From Polyangiaceae bacterium (GTDB lineage Bacteria > Myxococcota_A > Polyangia > Polyangiales > Polyangiaceae): a stretch of 58,651 bases of DNA. The notes beneath the pieces were generated by a model. It did not search any database. It was given only the letters and a program-made list of their open reading frames with translations, and was not told where the DNA came from. Shown one piece after another: positions 26,318 to 34,504 of the stretch. A program made the translations under genes and the position numbers. Location of the stretch: the NCBI GenBank assembly GCA_025937895.1, contig JAICQL010000021.1, positions 1 through 58,651 of the forward strand. Direction: 5' to 3'. The stretch's first letter is position 1, and each line of letters begins with the position of its first letter.

Positions 26318-27589
26318 TCACGGCCCCGCCGGCACGCGCACGGCCTGGCCCTGCTGCAGCGAGCCCGGCACGCGCACGACCTGGTCCCCCACCTTCACGC
26401 CGCTGACGATCTCCACCCACTCGCCTTCAGCCGCGTCAGCGCTCTCGCTGCCCGGCGCCGGCAGGCTATTGCCCACGGTCACCGGCACCTCCACCGCCTT
26501 GCCGTCGCGCACGGTCAGCACCTTGTCCAGGCCGGCAAAGCTGACCACCGCAGTGCGCGGCACGCTGGGGGCCTGGCGCACGCCCGTGCGGATGCGAGCG
26601 CGCACGAAGTGGCCGGGGCGCAAGCTGCCCGGGTTGGGGATGTCGGCCTCGATCAGCAGGCTGCGGCTCTCGCTGTCGAGCCCGGGCGCCACGCGCGCCA
26701 CCACGCCGCGTGCCGGAGCCGCGCCCGGCTCGGCGCCATCCAGGCGCACCTCCACGGGCTGCCCCGCCGCCACCCGCCGCGCCTCGCGCTCGGGCAAGGC
26801 CACGCGCAGCCGCAGAGGATCGACGCGCACCAGCTCCACCACCCTCGCGCCGGCGGCCAGGTACTCACCGCGGTTGACCCAGCGCGTCTGCACGAAGCCG
26901 TCGATGGGCGAGCGAATCTTGGTGTCTGCCAGGCGCTGGCGCGCGATGGCCAGCTCGCTCTCGCGCTGCGCCAGCTCCGCCTGACGCAGCTGCACCGATT
27001 GCCGAGCTGTCTCCAGACCTGCCTCGGCGCGCGCCAGCACCGCCCGCGCCGTGGTCAGCTCGGCCTCGGGCGTCAGGCCCTGCGCGGCCAGCGCCTCCAT
27101 GCGCTGGGCGTTCGCGCGCGCCTCCTCCAGGGTAGCGCGCGCCTGGCGCACGCCCGGCACCGCGTCCACATCGACCCGGTTGCTGCCGCGCTGCTCCCAC
27201 AGGCCCAGCTGCGCACGCACTTGCGCCAGCGCCGCCTCGGCCTGGCGCACTCCGCTCTGGTAATCCTCCGGCTCGATCTCTGCCAGCACCTGGCCCTGAC
27301 GTACGGGGCTGCTCAGATCCACGCTGATGCTGGCGAGGCGCCCCGGCACCTTGGTAGCCAGACTGATCTGCACGTCCGCGGCGAGCGTGCCCGAGATCTC
27401 GATGATCTGCTCCAGCTCTGCCAGCACCACTGGCTGCAGCTGCACCTCACGCGGCGCGTCTGCAGCGCGCCCGCGCTCCTCGGCCCGCGGCTTGGTATCG
27501 CCGCGGCATGCGGAAAGCACGGCGAAAAAGCCAAAAGCCATCGCCATTTGGCGACAGCGCCGGGGGGTGGAACGCAGCATCGAGAGCAC
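26318..27589 (-). CDS. RND efflux periplasmic adaptor (membrane fusion protein)
   Basis: A 423-residue MFP/HlyD-type lipoprotein. It has the signal FGFFAVLSAC with lipobox LSAC, a lipoyl/barrel-sandwich half (ISLATKVPGRLASISVDL), a long α-hairpin coiled coil (about residues 110-200, LAQVRAQLGLWEQ to LAIARQRLADTK), the second lipoyl half (IRSPIDGFVQTRWVNRGEY) and a β-barrel plus membrane-proximal domain. It bridges the RND pump encoded one base downstream to an outer membrane channel. ATG 27589 was kept; a second ATG lies three codons on. It is divergent from the pirin gene. Confidence 0.95.
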   Translation of the reverse strand: MLSMLRSTPRRCRQMAMAFGFFAVLSACRGDTKPRAEERGRAADAPREVQLQPVVLAELEQIIEISGTLAADVQISLATKVPGRLASISVDLSSPVRQGQVLAEIEPEDYQSGVRQAEAALAQVRAQLGLWEQRGSNRVDVDAVPGVRQARATLEEARANAQRMEALAAQGLTPEAELTTARAVLARAEAGLETARQSVQLRQAELAQRESELAIARQRLADTKIRSPIDGFVQTRWVNRGEYLAAGARVVELVRVDPLRLRVALPEREARRVAAGQPVEVRLDGAEPGAAPARGVVARVAPGLDSESRSLLIEADIPNPGSLRPGHFVRARIRTGVRQAPSVPRTAVVSFAGLDKVLTVRDGKAVEVPVTVGNSLPAPGSESADAAEGEWVEIVSGVKVGDQVVRVPGSLQQGQAVRVPAGP

Positions 27590-27674
27590 GAGAGGACCTT
27601 AGCATGGCAGTACGCTGCTATTGTCGAGGAGCTTAACGGATACTGAAAACACGCCCGTTGCTCACATCGTACCC

Positions 27675-28394
27675 ATGTTGCTCCTGCGTCGCGCCCACGA
27701 GAGAGGTCTGGCCGATCACGGCTGGTTGAAGTCGTATCATAGCTTTTCGTTCGCAGATTATTATGACCCACGGCACATGGGCTTCCGCGCGCTGCGAGTC
27801 ATCAATGAAGATCGCGTCGCACCCGGGCGCGGTTTTGGTGCCCACTCGCATCGCGACATGGAGATCCTGTCGGTGGTCCTAGAGGGTGGGCTGCAGCACA
27901 GGGACTCACTCGGCACCGGGTCGATCATTCGACCGGGTGAGGTGCAGCGCATGAGCGCGGGGCGCGGGGTGACCCACAGCGAGCTCAACGCCTCGCAGCA
28001 TGAGCCCGTGCATTTTCTGCAGATCTGGCTGCTGCCCAGCCAGCGCGGCATCCCCCCCAGCTACGAGCAGAAGGCGTTCCCGCGCGAGCAGCGCGACGGC
28101 ACGCTGCAGCTGGTGGCCTCGCCCGACGGCAGTGACGGCAGCTTGACGGTGCACTGCGACGCGCGGCTCTATCTGGGTAGCTTCTCCGCCCAGCAGCGCC
28201 ACACCTTGCCGCTCGCGCACGGGCGCCACGCCTGGGTGCAGGTGACGAGGGGTAAGCTGCGCGTGCAGGGGCAGGAGCTGAGCGCAGGCGACGGCGCCGC
28301 CATCTCGGAGGAGGCCGAGCTGCAGCTCGAGGGCGGTGTGCTCGAGAGCGGTGCGCCCGAGGGGAGTGAGCTGCTGGTGTTCGACCTGGCCTGA
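27675..28394 (+). CDS. pirin family protein (YhhW-like)
   Basis: A 239-residue bicupin. It opens MLLLRRAHERG..HGWLKSYHSFSFADYYDP, the family signature. Metal-binding residues of the N-terminal cupin are visible in FGAHSHRDMEILSVVLEG and GVTHSELN. Bacterial YhhW-type pirins have quercetin 2,3-dioxygenase activity in vitro; the physiological role is unclear. ATG 27675 fits the conserved N-terminus; the frame is open 54 bp further upstream. It is divergent from the RND operon and ends 7 bp from the convergent PLP enzyme gene. Confidence 0.95.
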   Translation: MLLLRRAHERGLADHGWLKSYHSFSFADYYDPRHMGFRALRVINEDRVAPGRGFGAHSHRDMEILSVVLEGGLQHRDSLGTGSIIRPGEVQRMSAGRGVTHSELNASQHEPVHFLQIWLLPSQRGIPPSYEQKAFPREQRDGTLQLVASPDGSDGSLTVHCDARLYLGSFSAQQRHTLPLAHGRHAWVQVTRGKLRVQGQELSAGDGAAISEEAELQLEGGVLESGAPEGSELLVFDLA

Positions 28395-28401
28395 GGCGAG
28401 C

Positions 28402-29682
28402 TCAGGGCAGCGCTAGCGGCAAGGCGAGCTTGTCGAGCGCACCGATGACGTCCGCGACGATGTCGCTGGTGTCCTCGATGCCCACCGACAGGCGAATCAA
28501 CGCCGGGTCGATGCCCACGCGCTGCAGCTCTTCATCGGACAGCTCCGAGAAGCTCATCAGGCAGGGCTGCTCGATCAAGGTCTCCACCCCACCGAGCGAG
28601 GGCGCGATCTTCGCGAGGCGACAGCCGTCGACCACCTGCCCCGCCGCGGAGCGGCCGCCCTCCACGATGAAGCTGACCACGCCGCCGTAGCCGCGCATCT
28701 GCGCGCGAGCGACGAGGTGCGACGCATGGCTCTCCAGCGCCGGATAGAAGACCTGCTTCACCCGCGGGTGGCGCGCCAGCTCCAGCGCCACGGTGTGAGC
28801 GGTGCGGTTCTGCCGCTCGACCCGCAGGTTCAGCGTCTTCAGACCGCGCGCGATCAGGAACGCGGCGTGCGGATCGAGCACGCCGCCCAGCACGCCGCGC
28901 GCCTCGCGCAACAGCGACATGATGTGCTGCGGGCCCGCCACGATGCCGCCCAGCACGTCGTTGTGCCCGGCGAGGTATTTGGTGGCGCTGTGGATCACCA
29001 GGTCGATGCCGAAGCGCAGCGGCCGGCAGTTGACCGGCGTGGCGAAGGTGGAGTCCACCAGGGTACGGACCCTGCCGTGGCGCTTCACGATCGCCGCCAC
29101 CTGCTCCAGATCCACACAGTGCAGGTACGGGTTGGTGGGTGACTCCGTGATCACGACGCGCGTGTTGGGCTGCAGCGCGGCCTGCAGCGCCGAGGCGTCA
29201 CCCGGCGCGATCATGGTGTGCTCCACGCCAAAGCGCGCCAGCGTCTGGCTGACGAACTGGCGCGTGCGGCGATAGCAATCGTTGAACAGCACGACATGAT
29301 CGCCCGCCTTGGTCAGCGCAAACAGCGCGGTGGTGACGGCAGCCATGCCGCTGGCGAAGGCCAGCGCGTCATCCGCGCCCTCCAGCGCCGCCACGCGCGT
29401 CTCGAGCTCGCGCACGGTGGGGTTGCCGTAACGGCCGTACTCCTCGCGATCGATGTCCGGATCCTGACCGCGCATGTAGCGCTCCAGATCCGCGCTGTCG
29501 CGGAAGGTGTACGTCGCGGTCTGTGCGATGCCGGGCGCGAGGGTATTGTGTGGCCGGTGATGGGGTGTGCCGGCGTGCACCGCCTCGGTCGATGTGGACA
29601 CGGTGGACACGGTCGACGTGGACACGGTGGACACGGTGGACACGCCTTGATCGCTGGATCCCCCGCGCGTCGGGCCGCTCAT
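28402..29682 (-). CDS. Cys/Met metabolism PLP-dependent enzyme (cystathionine γ-synthase/β-lyase type)
   Basis: A 426-residue fold-type I enzyme. PLP is held by Lys 235 in SATKYLAGH, with Asp 210 (LVDSTFATP) and the SGMAA phosphate site (111-115). YGRYGNPT near residue 85 contributes from the partner subunit. It would act on cystathionine, homocysteine or methionine-type substrates; γ-synthase, β-lyase and γ-lyase cannot be separated by sequence alone. The first 32 residues are an unusual Ser/Thr/Val repeat (VSTVSTVSTST) encoded by 9-bp units. The ATG overlaps the stop of a 29-codon ORF as ATGA. It is convergent with the pirin gene. Confidence 0.93.
   Translation of the reverse strand: MSGPTRGGSSDQGVSTVSTVSTSTVSTVSTSTEAVHAGTPHHRPHNTLAPGIAQTATYTFRDSADLERYMRGQDPDIDREEYGRYGNPTVRELETRVAALEGADDALAFASGMAAVTTALFALTKAGDHVVLFNDCYRRTRQFVSQTLARFGVEHTMIAPGDASALQAALQPNTRVVITESPTNPYLHCVDLEQVAAIVKRHGRVRTLVDSTFATPVNCRPLRFGIDLVIHSATKYLAGHNDVLGGIVAGPQHIMSLLREARGVLGGVLDPHAAFLIARGLKTLNLRVERQNRTAHTVALELARHPRVKQVFYPALESHASHLVARAQMRGYGGVVSFIVEGGRSAAGQVVDGCRLAKIAPSLGGVETLIEQPCLMSFSELSDEELQRVGIDPALIRLSVGIEDTSDIVADVIGALDKLALPLALP
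29593..29644 (-). repeat. 9-bp-based tandem repeat in the 5' coding end of the PLP enzyme gene
   Basis: Imperfect units of GTGGACACG/GTCGACGTG on the plus strand encode the VST/STS run at residues 14-32 of the PLP enzyme. Units are multiples of three and keep the frame. The tract precedes the conserved catalytic fold, so length variation should be tolerated. Confidence 0.85.
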
Positions 29683-29768
29683 CGTTTCACCTTCTGTGCC
29701 TGGGCCAGGGCCGCGACGGCCTTGGGCTCGGGGCTCACTAGGTTCAGCCTGCGGCGCTTCCGGTTCAT
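29679..29768 (-). CDS. 29-residue basic small ORF coupled to the PLP enzyme gene
   Basis: ATG 29768 to TGA 29681..29679 encodes 29 residues: MNRKRRRLNLV, a short helix-prone middle (KAVAALAQAQ) and a KVKR end. AAGGGGG lies about ten bases upstream of the ATG. Its stop overlaps the ATG of the PLP enzyme gene (ATGA), the standard arrangement for translational coupling. No homologue is recognised. It could be a real small protein or a leader ORF controlling the downstream gene. There is no Cys or Met run that would suggest attenuation by sulfur amino acids. Confidence 0.5.
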   Translation of the reverse strand: MNRKRRRLNLVSPEPKAVAALAQAQKVKR

Positions 29769-29896
29769 GGCAGCCGCCCCCTTAGCACGTTTTCAAGATG
29801 CGGAGGGGGAAGCGGGGTCGCAGAGCCCGCGGCCCGGCGCGGGCTGCCGTACGGCGCTTCCGGCCCTCCCGGTGCAGGATGGGCCCGTTGCCCGGC

Positions 29897-30721
29897 TCAG
29901 ACGGCGACGCTGAAATCGCGCAGGGCGTCGTTCAAGCTCGTCTTCTGATCGGTGCTCTCCTTGCGCTGGCCGATGATCAGCGCGGTGGGCACCATGTATT
30001 CACCAGCGGGGAAGCGCTTGGGGCGCATGCCGGGGATGACGACGCTGCGCGCCGGCACGCGGCCGCGCAGCTCCTTCGGCTCGCTGCCGCTCACGTCCAC
30101 GATCGGGGTGGAGGCAGTGAGCGTGACCCCTGCGCCGATCACCGCTGCGCGTTCGACCAGCACTCCCTCCACGATGATCGCACGCGATCCGATGAAGCAG
30201 TCGTCCTCGACGATCACGGGCTGCGCCCCGGGTGGCTCCAGCACGCCGCCGATGCCCACGCCGCCGGAGAGGTGGCAGCGCTTGCCGATCTGCGCGCACG
30301 AGCCGACCGTGGCCCAGGTGTCCACCATGGTGCCCGCGCCCACGTACGCGCCGATGTTGACATAGCCCGGCATCACGATGGCGCCCGCTTCGACGAAGGC
30401 GCCGTAGCGGATGGTACCCGGCGGCACCACGCGCACGCCCGCCTGTTGCAGGTTGCTCTTGATCGCGATCTTGTCGTGGAAGTGCAGCGGGCCCGCGCTG
30501 CTGACGGCCATCTCACACAGGCCGAAGTAGAGCAGCACCGCCTGCTTGAGCCAGGCGTGCGTCTCCCACTGGCCGGGCGCGCGCTGCGAGGCCACGCGCA
30601 GCTCGCCGCGGTCGAGCGCGGCGACCGCGTCCTTCACGGCCTGCTCGTAGCGGGCATCTTTCAGTAGCTGACGATCGGCAAAGGCGGCTTCGATGAGCGG
30701 GCGGAGATCGGCTTCCGGCAT
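29897..30721 (-). CDS. dapD: 2,3,4,5-tetrahydropyridine-2,6-dicarboxylate N-succinyltransferase
   Basis: A DapD of the standard length, 274 residues. It has a helical N-terminal domain, then a left-handed β-helix of hexapeptide repeats (VNIGAYVGAGTMVDTWATVG, IGKRCHLSGGVGIGGVLEP) with the family motif and a C-terminal extension (GMRPKRFPAGEYMVPTALII). It transfers succinyl from succinyl-CoA to tetrahydrodipicolinate in the DAP/lysine pathway, which supplies meso-DAP for peptidoglycan. The gene lies nine bases after the stop of a degenerate kinase-like gene on the same strand, so the two are likely co-transcribed. No other dap genes are near. Confidence 0.96.
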   Translation of the reverse strand: MPEADLRPLIEAAFADRQLLKDARYEQAVKDAVAALDRGELRVASQRAPGQWETHAWLKQAVLLYFGLCEMAVSSAGPLHFHDKIAIKSNLQQAGVRVVPPGTIRYGAFVEAGAIVMPGYVNIGAYVGAGTMVDTWATVGSCAQIGKRCHLSGGVGIGGVLEPPGAQPVIVEDDCFIGSRAIIVEGVLVERAAVIGAGVTLTASTPIVDVSGSEPKELRGRVPARSVVIPGMRPKRFPAGEYMVPTALIIGQRKESTDQKTSLNDALRDFSVAV

Positions 30722-30730
30722 GGCCGCCTC

Positions 30731-31585
30731 TTACGACAACGGCCACGAAATGCACACCCGGAGCGCCTCCGGAACGAACTCGAAGCTTCCGCCGAGCCGG
30801 TGCGCGGCGAGCTGCGCGCAGGCCAGAGAGGGCTCCACCAGGGGCAGGCTGGCGATACGGACGGCCGCACCCGCCGTGGACTCCGCGCCAAAGCCGATGG
30901 TGGTCTGCGGTACGCCGCGCCGGGCTGCGTATCGCAGCTGCACGGGGCGCGCCGCGGTGCGCTGCGCGACGAGGGACACGCCGAGCACGATCAAGGCCTT
31001 GGCCGCGGCCAGATCCACGTTCAAGCCGCCCGACTCGGGCTGCTCGCCCGTGGCGACGAAGATGGCGGGGATGGCCTCCGCCCCGTTGGCATCGGTGCTG
31101 CTGCTGGCGTGCACCCAGTCGACGGGGCTGGCCTCCAGCGGGCGCGGGCGCGCGGCGCGATCGAGCAAGGCGACCAGCGGCAGGGTGCCGCAGATCTCTT
31201 CCACCAGACCGGGCAGCGCGTGCTCCAGCGCCAGACGCCGCGCCGCCGACAGGCGATGCGACTGCACGGCCTTACCGAGCGCTGCCTCGAGGCGGATGAT
31301 GGAGCCGTGCAACGCCTGGATGACGGGGCGCGCCGCCTCTGCCCGGGTGCCGCGGCGGACCAGCGCCTCTTCCAGCGCCGGCAGGCTGGCGATCATCGGA
31401 GCGCAGTCGGCGTGCACGTCGACGACGGCGGAATACAGCTCTTTCTGGCCTACCTTGATGGAGCTCAGCACCAGCTGCAGGTTACGCACCGAGCCGAGCC
31501 CGTTGCGCAGAGGCCCCAGCTCCACGAGCTCGGGCGCGAGGCTCGACGCGCTCGGAAAGACACTGGGGACGGCGCCGGGTCGCAC
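30731..31585 (-). CDS. hypothetical protein resembling a degenerate histidine-kinase output module
   Basis: GTG 31585 gives about 284 residues; the frame is open far upstream, so the start is uncertain. The N-terminal half is helical with LRNGLGSVRNLQLVLSSIKV. The C-terminal half ends GGSFEFVPEALRVCISWPLS, the layout of the last strands of a HATPase domain. No phospho-His HE/D motif, N-box, DxGxG or G2 motif can be found, so it should lack kinase activity. It may be a scaffold, a partner in a two-component pathway, or not a kinase relative at all. It lies nine bases upstream of dapD. The assignment rests on overall pattern only. Confidence 0.55.
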   Translation of the reverse strand: MRPGAVPSVFPSASSLAPELVELGPLRNGLGSVRNLQLVLSSIKVGQKELYSAVVDVHADCAPMIASLPALEEALVRRGTRAEAARPVIQALHGSIIRLEAALGKAVQSHRLSAARRLALEHALPGLVEEICGTLPLVALLDRAARPRPLEASPVDWVHASSSTDANGAEAIPAIFVATGEQPESGGLNVDLAAAKALIVLGVSLVAQRTAARPVQLRYAARRGVPQTTIGFGAESTAGAAVRIASLPLVEPSLACAQLAAHRLGGSFEFVPEALRVCISWPLS

Positions 31586-31900
31586 AGTGTCGAGCGGACC
31601 ACAAACCGAGCGCAGGGGCCAGCCCCCAGAGCACTCAAACCGCGCCCCCGGCCCGCCGGGTTCACCCCTCGGGTACACTCTCGCCGAGCTTCCGGGCACT
31701 TGCTGGCGTGCCAGCGCGCGGCCGCGGGTGCGCGCGGGTAGCTCTGCGACGCCGCTCGGTGCCGCCGCGGTGTTTACTTCGGGCGCACTCCCGCCGTGTA
31801 CAAAGCTCGGCAGCCACGCCCCAGCGAGACGCCTCCCTCCGCCGCTCCGGTGGAGACGAGAGTATCGACAGGGTCCGGCAAACTGTGTGAGACAAATCAG
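31586..31900. other. 315-bp divergent intergenic region
   Basis: This is the regulatory gap between the degenerate kinase-like/dapD genes (minus) and the epimerase (plus). No hairpin, repeat or convincing promoter was found. Both strands are open in several frames, but the translations are low-complexity Arg/Pro/Ala. Confidence 0.6.
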
Positions 31901-32866
31901 ATGAGCGTATTCGTCACGGGGGCGGCAGGCTTCATCGGCAGCCACACCGCCGTGCGTCTGCTGCAGCAGGGCGAACAGGTCATCGGCATCGATAACCTGA
32001 ACGACTATTACTCCCCTGAGCGCAAGCGCAGCAATCTGCGAGAAGTGGCGCAGGAGGCGCGCAGCGCCGGACAGTTCACCTTCGTGGAGGGCGACATCCG
32101 CGATCGGGCGCTGCTCGAGCGGCTGTTCCAGGCGCACGAGCCGCGCGCCGTCATCCACCTGGCGGCGATGGCCGGTGTGCGCATCTCGGTGGAAGATCCC
32201 TGGCTCTACTACGACGTGAACCTGACCGGCACCTTGAACCTGCTGGACAGGGTGCGAGCACAGAAGCAGCGCGCCACCTTCGTGCTGGCCTCCACCTCCT
32301 CCGTGTACGGCGCCACCGAGGCCCTGCCCTTCGTCGAGACGGACCCGGCGGATCGCCCGCTCGCGCCGTACGCCTCCAGCAAGCGCGCGGCAGAGCTGCT
32401 CGGCCACACCTATCATCACCTGCACGGCCTCGACTTCACGGCGCTGCGCTTCTTCACCGTGTATGGCCCGCGCGGCCGCCCCGACATGATGGCGTACAAG
32501 GTGCTCGACAGCGCGTACGGGGGCAGCGCGGTGCCCTACTACAACGGTGGCCAGATGCATCGCGACTGGACGTTCATCGACGACATCGTCGCGGGCGTGG
32601 TGGCCGCCGCCGATCGCCGCCTCGGCTACCAGATCATCAACCTGGGCCGCGGCGAGCCCGTGCTGCTCGCAGACTTCGTTGCAGCGCTGGAGCAGCTGGC
32701 AGGCAAGCGCCCCCACCTGATCGAGCAGCCAATGTCCGACGCCGACGTGAAGTACACCTATGCCGATATTGGCAAGGCGCGCACGTTGCTCGGGTATGAG
32801 CCGAAGGTGGGCGTGGCGGAGGGGACCCGTCGGTTTTTTGAGTGGTATAGGGGGCAGAGGGCGTAG
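31901..32866 (+). CDS. NAD-dependent nucleotide-sugar epimerase (UDP-glucuronate 4-epimerase-like)
   Basis: An extended-SDR enzyme of 321 residues. It has the NAD motif GAAGFIGSH (7-15), IDNLNDYY, STSSVYG and the catalytic YASSK, plus RFFTVYGPRGRPDMM, a stretch typical of UDP-glucuronate/UDP-galacturonate 4-epimerases. It would interconvert C4 epimers of a UDP-sugar for surface polysaccharide. ATG 31901 directly precedes the Rossmann fold; 35 extra upstream codons are not protein-like. No glycosyltransferase cluster is adjacent. Palindromic element A begins within about 10 bp of its stop. Confidence 0.92.
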   Translation: MSVFVTGAAGFIGSHTAVRLLQQGEQVIGIDNLNDYYSPERKRSNLREVAQEARSAGQFTFVEGDIRDRALLERLFQAHEPRAVIHLAAMAGVRISVEDPWLYYDVNLTGTLNLLDRVRAQKQRATFVLASTSSVYGATEALPFVETDPADRPLAPYASSKRAAELLGHTYHHLHGLDFTALRFFTVYGPRGRPDMMAYKVLDSAYGGSAVPYYNGGQMHRDWTFIDDIVAGVVAAADRRLGYQIINLGRGEPVLLADFVAALEQLAGKRPHLIEQPMSDADVKYTYADIGKARTLLGYEPKVGVAEGTRRFFEWYRGQRA

Positions 32867-32872
32867 CGGTCC

Positions 32873-33161
32873 GGGATGAGGGGCCAAAGGGGGCGAGGGT
32901 CGGAGGGAGCACGGAGGGAGCCTAGGAGCCTAGGTTTTCGGAGAGTGGCTCGGAGTTGGGCGAGTCGAGAGACTCCAGGATGTGCCCCCTCTCCCCCCTC
33001 GTGCGGACGCGCAGCGGGCACATGCTGGAGTCGCTCGGCACCGCTCGGCACCGAGCCCTCCGAAAAACCCTGGGCTCCTTGGCTCCTCGACTCCTCGGCT
33101 CCCTCCGGGCTCCCTCCCCCGGGCTCCCTCCGACCCTCGACCCCCTTGACCCCTTCGCCCC
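32873..33161. repeat. giant imperfect palindrome, copy A
   Basis: A ~290-bp element whose two halves are complementary over almost their entire length. Inner arms GACTCCAGGATGTGCCC (32971-32987) and GGGCACATGCTGGAGTC (33016-33032) pair at 16 of 17 positions around a 28-base loop. Further out, GGGAGCC/GGCTCCC-rich arms, TTTTCGGAG against CTCCGAAAAA, and AGGGTCGGAGGGAGC (32896-32910) against GCTCCCTCCGACCCT (33123-33137) also pair. It matches copy B (34505-34822) in arms and loop, but in opposite orientation. Its right end overlaps the start of the DUF4403-like gene. Both strands carry open frames in it that are probably not genes. Confidence 0.93.
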
Positions 33162-34504
33162 CCCTCCTCCTCCTCCTGCTGGCGGCATGCGCCAGCCCTG
33201 GCCCGGCGCCACCAACGGCGACCCCCGCGCCGCCCTGCACGCCGCTCCCACCCAGAGCCGTTGACACCGAGCTTGCCGCGTCGGTGCCCACCTCACCGGT
33301 GGCGGCCCCCTCACGCCTGATCGTCGGGGCGCGACTGCCGCTTTCGCGGTTGGGCACGGAGCTGGAGCGTGGGGTACCGCAGCGGCTCGCGGAGGAGTCG
33401 GGCAGGCGTATCGGGCCGGCGGGGCTGCTGCGCTACAGCGTGGATCGGGGGCCTTTCTCGCTGTCGAGCGCGGACGGGCAGCTGGTGATCGAGACGGCGC
33501 TGCAGGGGCGCGCGGAGGCGTGCTCGGGCAGCCGTTGTTACGCCGGGTGTGAGCCGCAAGCAACCGCGCGCGCGGTGGTGCCGCTGTGGTTGCTGCCGGA
33601 CTATCGCTTTGACCGCTCGCGGGTGTCCGTGCAGTTCACGCGCGGCTGCAAGGTGCGGGCGCTGGGGGGGCTGCTCAGCGTGGACGTCACGCCGATGTTG
33701 AGATCGGCGATCGCTCCGCAGCTCGAGCGGGTGCGAGCGCAGATCGACAGTCAGCTGCCGGAGCTGCGCGCGCACGTGGAGCGAGGCTGGCGGCAGCTGG
33801 CGCGGCCGCGCGAGCTGCCACTCGCCGGTTGTTTGCTGCTGGATCCGGTGGGTCTGGTGCAGGGCCCGATGGTGGAGTCGGAGGGCGTGTTGCATGCGCG
33901 CTTTGCCTTGCTGGCGCGCCCGGAGCTGCGCGAGGAATGTGGCAGCGCACCCGCCGCCCGCGCGCTGCCTCCGCTCAGCGCCGATCCGGCGCTGCCGGAG
34001 GAAGACGTGGTGGTCTTCGGAATGGCGGCGCCCCTCGCGCGCCTGGCTCGCGCGTTTCGAGCTGCGAGCAACGGCGACCCGCGCACGCAGGTGACGCACG
34101 CGGCCGTCGAAGCGCACGGCAACGACATCGTCGCCGAGCTGACCATCGCCGGCGAGCTGTGCGGCACCGTTGCGCTCCACGCCGAGCCGGCCTTCGGCGA
34201 AGACGGCCTCCTCACGCTCGGCAAAGGGCAGCTCGCGCCGGCAGACGGCGAGCGAGTCCGAGCAGCGGGCGGCGACCCGGCGCAGCTCGCGCGCCAGCTC
34301 ACGGAGCTCCCTCAGCTGGCGCCGCCAGTGGCGCTCGCCGTGTTACGCGCCGCCCCGGCCGCACTGGCGTCGCTCTTCTCCGATCCGGAGCTGCAGCTCA
34401 GCGCAGAGCTATCATCGCTGCGCGCCGCCGGCGCAATGGCGCGCGGTGAGCAGCTGGTGGCGCAGGTGGAGGCTCGGGGGCGCTTGGTGCTGGCGCCGAG
34501 GTGA
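33146..34504 (+). CDS. DUF4403-like lipoprotein
   Basis: About 452 residues from a TTG at 33146. The sequence reads PSPPLLLLLLAACAS, a lipoprotein signal with lipobox LAAC but without the usual basic start. The frame is open back to ATG 32876, entirely through palindromic element A. The mature part begins RLIVGARLPLSRLGTELERG, followed by LLRYSVDRGPFSLSSADG, YRFDRSRVSVQF and a second half with similar β-rich spacing. This pattern fits the DUF4403 family of periplasmic or outer-membrane-facing tubular lipid-binding-like proteins; the family call is moderate. The stop abuts element B. True start and signal are uncertain because the repeat supplies the 5' end. Confidence 0.72.
   Translation: MTPSPPLLLLLLAACASPGPAPPTATPAPPCTPLPPRAVDTELAASVPTSPVAAPSRLIVGARLPLSRLGTELERGVPQRLAEESGRRIGPAGLLRYSVDRGPFSLSSADGQLVIETALQGRAEACSGSRCYAGCEPQATARAVVPLWLLPDYRFDRSRVSVQFTRGCKVRALGGLLSVDVTPMLRSAIAPQLERVRAQIDSQLPELRAHVERGWRQLARPRELPLAGCLLLDPVGLVQGPMVESEGVLHARFALLARPELREECGSAPAARALPPLSADPALPEEDVVVFGMAAPLARLARAFRAASNGDPRTQVTHAAVEAHGNDIVAELTIAGELCGTVALHAEPAFGEDGLLTLGKGQLAPADGERVRAAGGDPAQLARQLTELPQLAPPVALAVLRAAPAALASLFSDPELQLSAELSSLRAAGAMARGEQLVAQVEARGRLVLAPR

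Noticed and set aside
32876..33200. Long open frames on both strands in palindromic element A, with matching ones in copy B at 34501-34870
   Set aside because: The translations are Arg/Gly/Ser/Pro repeats that mirror each other between strands and copies, as expected from palindromic GC-rich DNA; no start, ribosome site or domain supports a protein.
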